Positions 33,864 through 43,571 are shown, numbered from the stretch's first letter. The stretch is DNA of 64,000 nt from JANSWP01 sp041941305 (GCA_041941305.1 JBGTQJ010000015.1:1-64000); one strand, 5' to 3'. Program-made: numbers and translations. Notes: generated by a model from the sequence alone, not told the origin.

Positions 33864-36482
33864 ATGAAATTCCAGTTCACTTTTGCCATAGTCGCAATTT
33901 GCACCCTACTTTCAGCTCAAAAACCTGAACTAACTTATTATCTACCAGATATTAGCTACGATCAAAATATTCCAAGTCCAGAGGAAGTTTTGGGTTACAT
34001 GCCTGGCGAATGGCACATCAGTCACGACCAATTGGTTTATTACATGAGAGAAATAGCGGAGGCTTCTGACCGTGTGACCATTGAAGAATATGCACACAGT
34101 TACGAAAATCGCCCACTGCAATTATTGACGATTACCGCTCCTAGAAATCATGCAGATATTGATAATCTCCGAAGGCAACATGTGTCATTGACCGATCCCA
34201 ATTTGTCTGCCAAACTTGATGTGTCCCAAATGCCGATTGTGATTTATCAGGGCTATAGCATTCATGGTAATGAGCCCAGTGGTGGAAATGCCGTTCCGCT
34301 TGTAGCCTACTATTTAGCTGCTGGACAAAGCCAGGAAGTGTTGGATCTGCTGGACAATGTGATCATTTTACTCGATCCCTGTTACAATCCAGATGGCTTC
34401 CATCGCTTTTCGACCTGGGCGAATATGCACAAGAACCTGAATTTGACGAATGATCCTCAAGATCGGGAATACAATGAAGCCTGGCCAAGAGGCAGAACCA
34501 ATCACTACTGGTTTGATCTCAATCGCGACTGGCTACCCACGCAACATCCTGAAAGCCAGGGGCGTATCCGAAACTTCCACAAATGGAAGCCCAACATTTT
34601 GACAGACCACCACGAGATGGGTTCCAATAGCACTTTTTTCTTTCAGCCAGGTATTCCTTCACGAACACACCCAATTACACCTCAAGAGAACCAGGATCTG
34701 ACCGCAGAAATAGCTACCTATCATGCGACAGGACTAGATCAAATTGGTTCGCTGTATTATTCACAGGAATCTTTTGATGATTTTTACTATGGTAAGGGCT
34801 CTACCTATCCTGATGCAAATGGTGCTGTTGGGATTTTATTCGAACAAGGTAGTTCACGAGGACATTTGCAAGCTACCGAAAATGGCGATTTGAGTTTTCC
34901 TTTCACTATAAGAAATCAAGTCGTTACTTCTCTCTCGACTCAAAAAGCAGCTTTTAATATGCGTGAGAAGATGTTGGATTACCAACGCCGATTTTTCTCC
35001 ACCGCAGCAGAAGAAGCAAGAAAAGACAATTTGAAAGCCTATGTTTTTTCAGAGAAGTACGACGGTATGCGGCTTGCAGAATTTCTGGATTTGTTGCTTC
35101 GTCACCAAATTGAAGTTTACAAATTGAAGCAAGATGTAAGTATAGCTGGCAAAACCTTTAAAGCTGGTGATGTTTCCTTTGTCGTACCGCTCAATCAACA
35201 ACAATACCGTCTTATCAAAGGCACTTTTGAAAAAAGAATAACATTTCCGGATTCTCTTTTCTACGATGTATCTGCCTGGACCATGCCACTGGCATTTAAT
35301 ATCGATTACGCTGAACTGAAAGGCAGCCAATATTCTTCCAATCTGAAGGGAGATCGCCTTACTGAAACCACTTATTATCGAAGTGCCCCAGAGCCTGCCA
35401 AAAGCAATTATGCCTATTTATTTGAATGGGATGAATACCTGACTCCCAAAGTACTCAATACCATACTTGGCGCTGGATTGAGAGCCAAGGTGGCTAGTGT
35501 AGATTTCCAGTCAGGTGGTAAAACATACGATGTAGGCACCATCATGGTACCTGTCCAAAATCAAAATCTTAACCCCGACCAGATTTATGATTTGATGAAA
35601 AAAGCATCGACCAAAAGTGGGGTGCCGATTGAAACTGCTGACACCGGATTGACGCCAGTGGGGATCGACTTGGGTAGCCCTAATTTTGAGCCCCTCAAAT
35701 TGCCTAAAGTGATGTTAATTGTAGACGGGGGCGTTTCCAGTTATGATGCTGGTGAAGTATGGCATTTGTTAGATCAGCGTTACCACATGGCAATTAGTAA
35801 AGTAGAAAGTGATGACATCGCACGACGAAATATCGATAAATACAATGTAATCGTGATGGTGGGCGGTTCTTACGGTAGCCTGGGCAAAAATGGTGTAGAA
35901 AAATTAAAAAAGTGGGTTCAGGGAGGCGGAACACTGATCGCCATGAAAAGTGCAGTGCAATGGGCAAAAAGCAATGGATTGGCTGGGGTGAATTTCGTCA
36001 ATAATAATAATGGGAAACACTCCAAACGTCCTTATGGAAAAATGTCTCCTGATTTTGGCACCCATGTAATCGGAGGTTCCATATTTGAAAATAAAGTGGA
36101 TTTGACGCATCCACTTTTCTATGGCTACAATGCTGAAAACTTGCCAGTTTTCCGTCGCGGAACACTGTTTTTCCAACAGTCCGATAATCCATATGCCAGC
36201 CCTGCTATCTATACCGAGAACCCATTGTTGAGCGGCTATGCTTCTAAAAAGAATCAAAACCTGATCAAAAACACAGCTGGCATCATTGTGAGTGGAACAG
36301 GTGGTGGCAAAGTGATATGTCTTGCAGACAATCCAAACTTCCGAGCCTTTTGGTATGGCACGAATAAAATCTTTGCCAATGCCATCTTTTTTGGGCATAC
36401 GATCAGTAGCAGAGGGGTTGAAAGACCAAAGGGAGAAGCAGAAGAGGAGGCTAGTGAGGAGGAGCACGGGCATAAGCATTGA
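33864..36482 (+). CDS. Exported M14-type zinc carboxypeptidase-like protein
   Basis: 872 aa with signal peptide (about 1-18, TLLSAQ). The M14 catalytic domain lies at about 45-370. IYQGYSIHGNEPSGG holds the first zinc ligands H134 and E137, NPDGFHRF and WFDLNRDWL follow the family layout, and ILTDHHEMGS (about 246-252) supplies the third histidine. GILFEQGSSRGH (about 320) lies where the catalytic glutamate is expected. The remainder includes a glutamine-amidotransferase-like/Rossmann-type domain (about 610-740, VMLIVDGGVSSYDAGEVWHLL; VIVMVGGSYG), a combination known in large Bacteroidota M14 proteins. The His-rich tail GHKH is notable. Likely periplasmic peptide or cell-wall peptide hydrolase; no sorting domain. 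Confidence 0.85.
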   Translation: MKFQFTFAIVAICTLLSAQKPELTYYLPDISYDQNIPSPEEVLGYMPGEWHISHDQLVYYMREIAEASDRVTIEEYAHSYENRPLQLLTITAPRNHADIDNLRRQHVSLTDPNLSAKLDVSQMPIVIYQGYSIHGNEPSGGNAVPLVAYYLAAGQSQEVLDLLDNVIILLDPCYNPDGFHRFSTWANMHKNLNLTNDPQDREYNEAWPRGRTNHYWFDLNRDWLPTQHPESQGRIRNFHKWKPNILTDHHEMGSNSTFFFQPGIPSRTHPITPQENQDLTAEIATYHATGLDQIGSLYYSQESFDDFYYGKGSTYPDANGAVGILFEQGSSRGHLQATENGDLSFPFTIRNQVVTSLSTQKAAFNMREKMLDYQRRFFSTAAEEARKDNLKAYVFSEKYDGMRLAEFLDLLLRHQIEVYKLKQDVSIAGKTFKAGDVSFVVPLNQQQYRLIKGTFEKRITFPDSLFYDVSAWTMPLAFNIDYAELKGSQYSSNLKGDRLTETTYYRSAPEPAKSNYAYLFEWDEYLTPKVLNTILGAGLRAKVASVDFQSGGKTYDVGTIMVPVQNQNLNPDQIYDLMKKASTKSGVPIETADTGLTPVGIDLGSPNFEPLKLPKVMLIVDGGVSSYDAGEVWHLLDQRYHMAISKVESDDIARRNIDKYNVIVMVGGSYGSLGKNGVEKLKKWVQGGGTLIAMKSAVQWAKSNGLAGVNFVNNNNGKHSKRPYGKMSPDFGTHVIGGSIFENKVDLTHPLFYGYNAENLPVFRRGTLFFQQSDNPYASPAIYTENPLLSGYASKKNQNLIKNTAGIIVSGTGGGKVICLADNPNFRAFWYGTNKIFANAIFFGHTISSRGVERPKGEAEEEASEEEHGHKH

Positions 36483-36496
36483 CATTTATTTTTCGT

Positions 36497-36504
36497 TATC
36501 TTTG
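36497..36504 (+). promoter_or_regulatory. -7 element TATCTTTG before Uma2 gene
   Basis: TATCTTTG matches TAnnTTTG exactly, 15 bases before the ATG at 36519. A TTG lies 15 bases upstream, a shorter spacer than usual. The same octamer precedes the second Uma2 gene at 41466. Confidence 0.45.
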
Positions 36505-36518
36505 AAAAAAATATCTGG

Positions 36519-37130
36519 ATGATACTAGTAGAAGAAAATTTAAAACAATCAGTTGAATCCCTATTCCTCACACTACCTGATGGAGGATTTACTGATGATC
36601 AATTTTTTGAATTTTGTCAACTCAATGATAACCTAAAAATCGAACGCCTTTCTACAGGTGAAATCATGATTATGGCTTTAACAGGAGGAGAAACCGGCAT
36701 TAATAATTCTGAACTCAATGCGGAATTTGTTTTTTGGAATCGTTCAAAAAACACTGGAAAAGTATTTGATTCCTCTACAGGATTTAAATTACCCAATGGG
36801 GCTACCTACTCACCAGATGTTGCTTGGGTGAACAAGGATCGATGGGAAAACATTCCAAAAGAGCAAAGAAAAAAGTTTGTTCCTTTTGCTCCTGATTTTT
36901 TGTGTGAATTACTATCCAATATTAATCAACGCAATTACGTCAAATCAAAAGTTCAAGAGTTTATTGAAAATGGAAGTCGCTTAGGTTGGGTAATAGATCC
37001 GTTTGAAAAAGTAACTTATGTTTACCGCCCATCTCTTGAGGTAGTAGAAATTCCTTTCGACCAACTTATTTATGGTGGAAGAGTTTTAGAAGGTTTAGAA
37101 ATAAGGATGGCGGATATTATGGAAGAATAA
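36519..37130 (+). CDS. Uma2-family (DUF820) endonuclease-like protein
   Basis: 203 aa. It has the Uma2/DUF820 restriction-endonuclease-like core: TGFKLPNGATYSPDVAWV with D100, APDFLCELLS with E130, and the K-rich helix leading to ENGSRLGWVIDPFEKVTYVYRP. These form the PD-(D/E)XK pattern with the lysine moved to the following helix. Uma2 proteins are abundant, often multi-copy genes in cyanobacteria and Bacteroidota; nuclease activity is predicted by fold and mostly untested, and they may be stand-alone selfish or defence-related genes. A TAnnTTTG promoter lies just upstream and a perfect terminator follows, so it is monocistronic. Confidence 0.85.
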   Translation: MILVEENLKQSVESLFLTLPDGGFTDDQFFEFCQLNDNLKIERLSTGEIMIMALTGGETGINNSELNAEFVFWNRSKNTGKVFDSSTGFKLPNGATYSPDVAWVNKDRWENIPKEQRKKFVPFAPDFLCELLSNINQRNYVKSKVQEFIENGSRLGWVIDPFEKVTYVYRPSLEVVEIPFDQLIYGGRVLEGLEIRMADIMEE

Positions 37131-37164
37131 CCCTGGCATTAGATCATTAATTCATGAAGCTCTC

Positions 37165-37199
37165 AATACACCAGATGAAATGATTTCATCTGGTGTATT
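37165..37199 (+). terminator. Perfect intrinsic terminator after Uma2 gene
   Basis: AATACACCAGATGAAAT at 37165-37181 pairs exactly with 37183-37199, followed by a run of eight T. It also faces the end of the minus-strand barrel gene. Confidence 0.85.
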
Positions 37200-37209
37200 T
37201 TTTTAATAC

Positions 37210-38877
37210 TTATCTTATTCTAAACACATAACTCAACCCACCATATACCTCCGTATAATCGTCAAACTGATCAGATTGATTGTTTAAAACATTGGTGTGC
37301 AGTGAAAAACTATGCTTTGGATGTGGGGCGTAAGAAAGAGTAATATTCCCTGAAATGACGGCACCATCGTTGTTTTGATTGATCCTCGTCAGATTATAAG
37401 TTGTTGTCAAGTTCAATCTGAATTTATTATCTGCCAAGACCTGATTGATGCCAATCGTTCCACCATACCTATCTGTTTTCAAATTAAAAATATCAATCGT
37501 GGTGTAGTTAGCGCTCACATTAAACCCAAATCCGGTTCGTACAAAAGAGGTATTGTAAGTACTATTGAAGAAATAAGTAGTCATATTTGTAAACGCACGC
37601 GTAAAAGGATTCCGATCGTTGAGTTGTTGGTAATTTCCCGAAAACATCACCGTTTGTACTCTGCTCGAATCAGACCAACTGTAGGTAGGCACCAGGCTAA
37701 TGTTGGAGGTGACCATCGCTACTCTGATAGAATCTGATAACTCCAGAATGCTTTCTGTTTGTTCTACCGTGAAGTTGGTGTAGTTGAAATTAATGCTAAA
37801 GCCACTGGGGCTGGCGTAAGTGATATTTGCCATTCCAATTAGCCTATTGGTCGTTTCGCTTCTGGTTTTCAAAAGGTTGTTTCTTTGAATACCTACATTG
37901 CCATTGACATGCAATTTCTTATTCAAAATACTAAAGGATGGAGCAATGGTGATGTTTTCCCGGTCATTGGCAAAGAAATAAGCCCCCATCGTTTCAAATT
38001 CAGGCATAATGCGTTCGTAGGCAGTTTTTAAGCGAAACCCGGTAAAGTCAAAATTCAAGCCTATCTTAAATGCATAATTCAATCTGGAAGAAAGCCGCGT
38101 TTTAAAAATCGAAGAAATATCCGGTCGAATGATATCATTGGTTTCTATAGAATTGATGTTTCTGGTAAAGGCACTGGCACCGCCTTCTGCAAAAAAGGTC
38201 ACAGCGTTCGCAATTTGAAAACCACCGCTAAACCCCAAAACTGCATTTTCTGCTGGTGTGGTCGTAGAATCCTGCTCCAAGGGACTAACCGAATTCTGAT
38301 GATCTTTTGCTCTCAGATAACTGATATTGAAATAATTGTCTTTACTACCTACTCCTATTTTAAAACCATAGCCCGTCCTTTTGTAAACGGCTTTATTAAA
38401 TCGGAAGCCCAATTGAGGATCAAATCCCCTGGCTTTTCGAAACCGTCCAGACATCGCTGAGAATTGAAATATACCAGGGGTCAACTCAACCCCAACACCA
38501 TCAAATGTGTGCCCATTTAATGTATAGGGCGAAAAATGCATATTTCGAGTACCCAAATGCAATTTAACCCATTTGTAGCTTGGTGAAATTCCCGCCTGTA
38601 GAAAAGGTCTGGAAACGCTGTAATCGTGCTGACCTACCGTAACAGAAAAAGGCAATGAAAAGCCATACACTTTTCCCGTCATATTCGCAGCCACATTCCA
38701 GAAAAAGGGATTGCTTCGGGCAGGAATTCCAGAAACGCCGTATATATTATTATTGACGCTGATAGAGCCTGTCCAGTCAAAAGGCTTTTCTTTGATGACT
38801 TGTTCGATGTCTTGTGCACTCACAAAAGGGAGCAAAAGACATAGCAATGCCAGGCTGAGTATGGTTGATTTAAACAT
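37210..38877 (-). CDS. Outer-membrane beta-barrel protein
   Basis: 555 aa from the ATG at 38877, which gives a clear signal peptide (MFKSTILSLALLCLLLPFVSAQ); the frame is open 24 codons further upstream. The mature protein is a long series of amphipathic strands with aromatic girdles (FSINFNYTNFTVEQT; RTGFGFNVSANYTTIDIF; YGGTIGINQVL) and ends YGGLSYVFRIR, typical of 16-20-stranded barrels. It has no TonB box or plug. It lies directly downstream of a fibronectin-III protein on the same strand, 75 bases away, so the two may form a surface complex. Function unknown. Confidence 0.75.
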   Translation of the reverse strand: MFKSTILSLALLCLLLPFVSAQDIEQVIKEKPFDWTGSISVNNNIYGVSGIPARSNPFFWNVAANMTGKVYGFSLPFSVTVGQHDYSVSRPFLQAGISPSYKWVKLHLGTRNMHFSPYTLNGHTFDGVGVELTPGIFQFSAMSGRFRKARGFDPQLGFRFNKAVYKRTGYGFKIGVGSKDNYFNISYLRAKDHQNSVSPLEQDSTTTPAENAVLGFSGGFQIANAVTFFAEGGASAFTRNINSIETNDIIRPDISSIFKTRLSSRLNYAFKIGLNFDFTGFRLKTAYERIMPEFETMGAYFFANDRENITIAPSFSILNKKLHVNGNVGIQRNNLLKTRSETTNRLIGMANITYASPSGFSINFNYTNFTVEQTESILELSDSIRVAMVTSNISLVPTYSWSDSSRVQTVMFSGNYQQLNDRNPFTRAFTNMTTYFFNSTYNTSFVRTGFGFNVSANYTTIDIFNLKTDRYGGTIGINQVLADNKFRLNLTTTYNLTRINQNNDGAVISGNITLSYAPHPKHSFSLHTNVLNNQSDQFDDYTEVYGGLSYVFRIR

Positions 38878-38900
38878 GATACTTAGATTGAAGTGGTGGT

Positions 38901-38933
38901 AAGGATTCTGCTGCCTGCGGCAGCAGAATCCTT
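38901..38933. terminator. 15-bp hairpin between fn3 and barrel genes
   Basis: AAGGATTCTGCTGCC at 38901-38915 pairs exactly with 38919-38933. For the minus-strand pair it lies between the genes without a T run, so it may act as an attenuator or mRNA processing site. Confidence 0.6.
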
Positions 38934-38952
38934 TTATTGAAGTATCCACCGG

Positions 38953-41091
38953 CTATTTCTTAAAATTCACTTTGATTCGATTGCTCAATGGCGACTCCCC
39001 TCCATCAGCAAAAACCACTTTAACCGCGTACATAAAACCATTGTCTGTAAGGTATAAATTACGATCGTTATAAGTGGTTTGGTCCTGGTTCAAGGTGGCA
39101 ACTAACTTCCAGCCTTTGTCATCAGTATCACGGTAGATCTGAAATTTGTAATCACCTGGTTCAGCGTAAGTCCAATCCAACTGAAATGTACCAGTAGATT
39201 CATCTACTCTTCCTGTCAGATTTTTGATAGCTGTTCGTTTGATGCCTTTCAGCGTTGTGATTTCCAATGGATTGGCTGGTTCTGATTCCAAATTGGCATC
39301 ATCTACTGCTTTAATGGAGTATTCATAGGTTTTTCCCTTCCCTAATCCCTTATCCATATAACTGGTGATTTCCAAATCTGTAAAGGTGGCAACAAGTTGA
39401 TAATCAGCTTCTCCCTTTGCTTTTCTCAATAAACGGTAAGCAGCGACATCTTCACTTGGGCTAGGTTGCCAGTTGATCCTAATGGAATCTGCGAATGATT
39501 TATATCCAGACAATAAGGGAGTTGCCGGAGGAATAATATCTGGTCTTTTTAATTCAGCAATTTCTGAGGGTATTGAGGGATTCAAATTAAAATCTACAGC
39601 AACCACCTTGTAATACACTTTCTCGGTCAATGTTTGCATGTTGATGGAATCAACGTATATGCTACCCTTAACCGGCTTATCCGTCAATTGATAAAACTCT
39701 CTATCTGGGGCATGGGAACGATAAACTCGGTAACCTAATAAATCTGGTTCGTCACCCCAATTCCAAACTAGTGAAACATAGCCGGTTGTATCAACATATC
39801 CAGCAAGTGCACCGGGTTGCGCGGGTGGTTCGGAATCATGCCACACTGCCATCTGAACAGGGCTTCCATTTCGATTGCCTTTATCATCTACGGAATAAAC
39901 GATATAATAATTTGCTTTTAATGGGGTCGCTTCCTTGTCAATAAAGCTTCTGGTAGTAGTCGGAAGTGGTGCTGCCTGGATATTGAAAAATGGTCCCATC
40001 GCATTCGTGGAACGTGCAATGATAAAGCCTCCATGATCCGTTGAGGCAACTTCTGCATTCCATTTTATTTCTACGGTGTTGTCGCCAATATCTTCAGCAC
40101 TAAGGTTAAAAGGTGGCATAGGTCCTGACAAATCCTGACCACTCGCAATGATAACATCAGAAGGCAGCCCTTCATCACCAAATGGGGTGACCCCAATCAC
40201 GCGATATTGGTAAGGAGTACCATTGATGACATCTTTGTCAGAATAAATATGGAAGTTATTGAACTCTTCAAATACTTCGTGATCGCTGGTGATAACTGGA
40301 ATTTCATTAAGCCTTTGGAAAGTAGCTCCTCCATCAAAAGATTTTTCGATAAAATAACCGCTAAAATAATGTTCATTTTCGTGTTTTGACCATTTCAAAA
40401 TCACTTGTTGACTTTTGGATTCCGCAAATAGTTTTGTCACTTTTTGGGCTTGATAGGTATCTGCAGTTTTTACTAAAAATGTAGACGTATCGGAAGGGAA
40501 TTCAGGGTCGTTGGGGTTATTGACATATACGCGGTATAAATAATTTTGTCCTATCTCTACATCTGCATCATCATATCTCAAGGCCAAGCCTTCTGCTGCC
40601 TCTGCTGAATAATCAGCTGAAAGCAGTGCAAAAGCAAAACGCATCTCCTGTTCTTCACGAATGGCTTGTGCTTCCGCTAATGGATTCACACCCAATAATT
40701 GAGCTTGTTGTTTGCCATGTACGGCTTGGGCTGCTGAAGCCACATGTGCGTCTGTGGTATCCAGTTTTGCTTTAAATTCTTCTACTGAATAGGGACCTCT
40801 GTCCAATAAAATTTCCCAGGCATTGGTTTCGAAATTTTTGCGTTCCAGGCGGTAGCCTTTTCGGTTCGCCAGCCTAAAAAACAATGGGTTGGTAGGTGCC
40901 CAGCGAATTTGTACTGTACCATCTATGGTTCTGGTTTTCACAGCTAGTTCTGCACCATTGCTTTCATAATTGTTGCCTGTGACCGACAGTTCCAAATCCT
41001 GCGCCTGGGTCAAGATTGAAGTTGCCAGGAAGAGCCCGACAAACAACAACCTTAAACTTTTCAAGGTGCTGTTTTCATTGATGGAATGCAT
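38953..41091 (-). CDS. Secreted multi-fibronectin-III protein
   Basis: 712 aa from the ATG at 41091, chosen because it gives an N-region followed by a hydrophobic core (LRLLFVGLFLATSILTQAQ). After an N-terminal domain that includes a long helical stretch (about 120-165), at least four fibronectin type III domains follow. Their strand patterns read QQVILKWSKHENEHYFSGYFIEK-like, TVEIKWNAEVASTDHGGFII, YVSLVWNWGDEPDLLGYRVYRS, IRINWQPSPSEDVAAYRLLRK and FQLDWTYAEPGDYKFQIYR. It ends NRIKVNFKK without a T9SS sorting domain. Probably a periplasmic or surface scaffold working with the barrel protein encoded just downstream. Confidence 0.8.
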   Translation of the reverse strand: MHSINENSTLKSLRLLFVGLFLATSILTQAQDLELSVTGNNYESNGAELAVKTRTIDGTVQIRWAPTNPLFFRLANRKGYRLERKNFETNAWEILLDRGPYSVEEFKAKLDTTDAHVASAAQAVHGKQQAQLLGVNPLAEAQAIREEQEMRFAFALLSADYSAEAAEGLALRYDDADVEIGQNYLYRVYVNNPNDPEFPSDTSTFLVKTADTYQAQKVTKLFAESKSQQVILKWSKHENEHYFSGYFIEKSFDGGATFQRLNEIPVITSDHEVFEEFNNFHIYSDKDVINGTPYQYRVIGVTPFGDEGLPSDVIIASGQDLSGPMPPFNLSAEDIGDNTVEIKWNAEVASTDHGGFIIARSTNAMGPFFNIQAAPLPTTTRSFIDKEATPLKANYYIVYSVDDKGNRNGSPVQMAVWHDSEPPAQPGALAGYVDTTGYVSLVWNWGDEPDLLGYRVYRSHAPDREFYQLTDKPVKGSIYVDSINMQTLTEKVYYKVVAVDFNLNPSIPSEIAELKRPDIIPPATPLLSGYKSFADSIRINWQPSPSEDVAAYRLLRKAKGEADYQLVATFTDLEITSYMDKGLGKGKTYEYSIKAVDDANLESEPANPLEITTLKGIKRTAIKNLTGRVDESTGTFQLDWTYAEPGDYKFQIYRDTDDKGWKLVATLNQDQTTYNDRNLYLTDNGFMYAVKVVFADGGESPLSNRIKVNFKK

Positions 41092-41378
41092 ATAATTTCT
41101 AAAACCCAAAATGGCAATCAAACAATTTCTCTGGAGTCGGAAATGTTGCCATTCCTTCATTTGGTTTTGCGGTGACTGCGTTTTGTGAATGATTGTGGTT
41201 TTCATTGTTATTCGGTTGACGGTGGACGGTTAACGGTGGACGGAAAAATGGTCTTGGGGTTAGCTATTGTTCACCATTAAGAATCCAACTTTTTCTTTTT
41301 CACAATTGATAGCGCAAAAATGCCGGGAAAGGCAGGCAGGAAGGATTAAGTGGGTTTTAAAAAGTGTAAAAAAGTGTA

Positions 41379-41422
41379 AAATGATATCTGCTTTGACACG
41401 GTAGCAAAAGCAGATATCATTT
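41379..41422. repeat. 16-bp perfect inverted repeat before Uma2 fragment
   Basis: AAATGATATCTGCTTT at 41379-41394 pairs exactly with 41407-41422 around 12 bases. It abuts the -33 box of the next promoter and might be an operator or the terminator of an earlier gene. A tandem GGTGGACGG motif lies upstream at about 41221-41241. Confidence 0.6.
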
Positions 41423-41449
41423 GACTTTATTATTGAAAAATTATCTTTG
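41420..41449 (+). promoter_or_regulatory. Consensus Bacteroidota promoter
   Basis: TTTG at 41420-41423 and TATCTTTG at 41442-41449 with an 18-base spacer. The ATG of the truncated Uma2 gene is 17 bases downstream. One arm of the preceding inverted repeat overlaps the TTTG. Confidence 0.55.
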
Positions 41450-41465
41450 TTTAAAAACTAAATAG

Positions 41466-41657
41466 ATGTCAGCGACGACAGTACAAAAAAGCATACCTAC
41501 ACCATTTGTGAAGAAAAAAAAGCCGAAACGCATTTCTTGGGCAACTTTAGAAAAGAAGTATTTGACCAGAGAGGATAATTGGAAATACAAGTGGGTCGGT
41601 GGGGTTGTTGAGAAAACAAAACGAGTCATGTATACATTGAACGGGATAAAAAAGTGA
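41466..41657 (+). pseudogene. N-terminal fragment of a second Uma2-family gene
   Basis: 63 codons. The segment ISWATLEKKYLTREDNWKYKWVGG, then VVEKTKRVMYTLNG, matches the start of Uma2/DUF820 proteins of the type that opens with a sheet carrying YEWVDGEV. The catalytic core (SPDV, E, K) is absent: the frame stops at 41655 and the following DNA holds an IS630-type remnant. Its promoter is intact, so a short peptide may still be made. Probably broken by insertion and later deletion. Confidence 0.65.
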
Positions 41658-41710
41658 TTATAAAGAAGAAAGGATATACATAAATTTGAAGTGACGAAAC
41701 TTTAAATAAG

Positions 41711-41830
41711 ATGTATATCCTAAATCCCAGCGAAGCTGAAATTCAGCAATTAAATTACGAAAGATATTACTATCCATGCCCACTTGTTCAAAAACGACTT
41801 TCCGTAATTGGCGGCGTCTCTCGAAGATGA
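41711..41830 (+). pseudogene. IS630-type transposase N-terminal remnant
   Basis: A 39-codon frame reads MYILNPSEAEIQQLNYERYY, then PCPLVQKRLSVIGG, which matches the extreme N-terminus of IS630-like HTH transposases (normally YRINLS...ERYHHPHPLVQRRMEVL). It then hits an inverted repeat: GTCTCTCGAAGA at about 41816-41827 recurs as its complement at about 41878-41890. No DDE domain remains. This is likely the trace of the insertion that truncated the Uma2 gene beside it. Confidence 0.55.
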
Positions 41831-41932
41831 CTCCGACCATGTAAAGAGCCCATCTAAGGATGCCGCAGAGTCCTCCTCTTCGAGAGACTCCGCTTATTAC
41901 TAATGCGAATTAAGGGTTTGACAAAAAATAAC

Positions 41933-43504
41933 CTAGCCCAAAACCGAAAACAAAACATAAATCCCCAAAACAACCAAGACCAATAATCCACCTAAAAATT
42001 TAGGCTTCAAAAAATCAGAAGCACTTTCGGAAGATTCTACCAAATCAGGCAACTGATCCTCAAAATTATCTGTCAAACTCACCAATATCGTCACAACTGC
42101 TGTCACCAAAAAGGCAATCCCGGATCTGATAAAGAGGGTATCCGCAGCCCAGGAATCGAGTACTCCATTTTGGGCAAGGATGAAAAGAACAACTGCTACT
42201 CCCATTCCAAAGGTCAAGCCCAGAAAAGCTCCTCGTGGACTAGCCTTCTTCCACACAGCTCCCAAAATCGTAATCGCTCCAAAAGGTGGCATAATGGTGG
42301 CAAGAATACCGACGGCATACAAAAACATGCCATCCTTGGCTTGAGTGACTAAAAGGGCAGTACTTATTGCAGCTAGGGTGAAGATGATTCCTGCAATTCT
42401 GGAAACTTTTAGATAATGCTGCTCATCTCCTTTTTTGCCTAAAAAGCCTTTGTAAATGTCTGTGGTAAAAATGGTGCAAAAGGCATTGATTTGAGAATCA
42501 CAAGAAGAAAAAGTTCCCGCCAATAAGCCTACGATAGTTAGTCCATACAAACCTGCCGGAAGGTAATCGCGAATGAGCATCGGTGTAGCATAATCATTAT
42601 TAGCCAAATCGGGATACAATTGAACTGCAGCCAAAGCAGGTAGGAAAATTACAAAGGGCACCAGCAGCGCATACCAAAAACCTGCTCCCAGATAACTTAT
42701 CGCCGCCTCATCGGGATTCTTGGTAGAAAGGGGTCTTTGAATCACCTGAGCTTCACTACTCCAATAACTCATACCCAGTAAAAACATCCCACCAATTGTC
42801 AATTCTATTGAGCCAAAGGGTGTTGTAGAATGCCATAAATCAGCTTTGTCAGAAGGCAATGAACTCAATAACTCCACAGGTCCTCCGACTGCCTGGAGTA
42901 CGATAATTGCCAGAAATACCATCGGAAAAAACATCAAAACCACTTGTACAATGTCAGTTGCTATAACTGTACTAAACCCTCCAACCAACGTGTAGATGGC
43001 TGCAATAATGCTTATTATCACAATACTCCAATACAAATCCCAGCCTACTAATGTATTCATCACCAAAGCACCGGCATAGATGTACAAACCCAAATTGAAC
43101 AACATCCAAACGAATGCCCAGATAATGCTGTAGGCGTAGCCCACTTTGGGGTTGTATCTTTCTTTAAGCCATTGCCCAAGCGAATAGACATTGCGACCTC
43201 GAAGCTTTCTCATAACAAAAATAGCCAGGAAAACCAATGCCAGCGCATTTAGTAATTGTCCGTGCATCATGATGATGCCAATACCATAAGTGGCACCTAC
43301 CAGACCTATGAAATCATTTGCATTCAGATTGGTCGCAACAGTGGAGAGAGAAGCGACGAAGCCAGGTACTTTTCGATCTGCCAAAAAAGAAGAAGACATA
43401 CTTTCGGCAGCTTTTTTTCTCTTGAAAAACGCCCAGGCTATCATACCAAAAACGAAAATGAAGACCAATATCCATTCCTGAAAAAGTAGTTTGCCTGGTT
43501 CCAT
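41933..43504 (-). CDS. Sodium:solute symporter (SSS family)
   Basis: 523 aa with 13-14 predicted membrane segments. Family signs: the N-terminal FLADRKVPGFVASLSTVATNLNANDFIGLVGATYG (split here as the Na+-binding TM1 region), GGFSTVIATDIVQ, and GLLAGTFSSCDSQINAFCTIFTTDIYKGF, which is the TM8 signature with conserved serines. Transport is driven by the sodium gradient; the substrate may be a sugar, sugar acid, amino acid or sialic acid and cannot be told from sequence. It is divergent from the B12 locus, separated by the assembly gap and tandem repeat. Confidence 0.85.
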   Translation of the reverse strand: MEPGKLLFQEWILVFIFVFGMIAWAFFKRKKAAESMSSSFLADRKVPGFVASLSTVATNLNANDFIGLVGATYGIGIIMMHGQLLNALALVFLAIFVMRKLRGRNVYSLGQWLKERYNPKVGYAYSIIWAFVWMLFNLGLYIYAGALVMNTLVGWDLYWSIVIISIIAAIYTLVGGFSTVIATDIVQVVLMFFPMVFLAIIVLQAVGGPVELLSSLPSDKADLWHSTTPFGSIELTIGGMFLLGMSYWSSEAQVIQRPLSTKNPDEAAISYLGAGFWYALLVPFVIFLPALAAVQLYPDLANNDYATPMLIRDYLPAGLYGLTIVGLLAGTFSSCDSQINAFCTIFTTDIYKGFLGKKGDEQHYLKVSRIAGIIFTLAAISTALLVTQAKDGMFLYAVGILATIMPPFGAITILGAVWKKASPRGAFLGLTFGMGVAVVLFILAQNGVLDSWAADTLFIRSGIAFLVTAVVTILVSLTDNFEDQLPDLVESSESASDFLKPKFLGGLLVLVVLGIYVLFSVLG

Positions 43505-43571
43505 GCTGTTTTATTTTGAAGTTGATGTGCTTTGCAAAAATGGTAAGAAAAGTTGAAAATTTTATCTGGGT

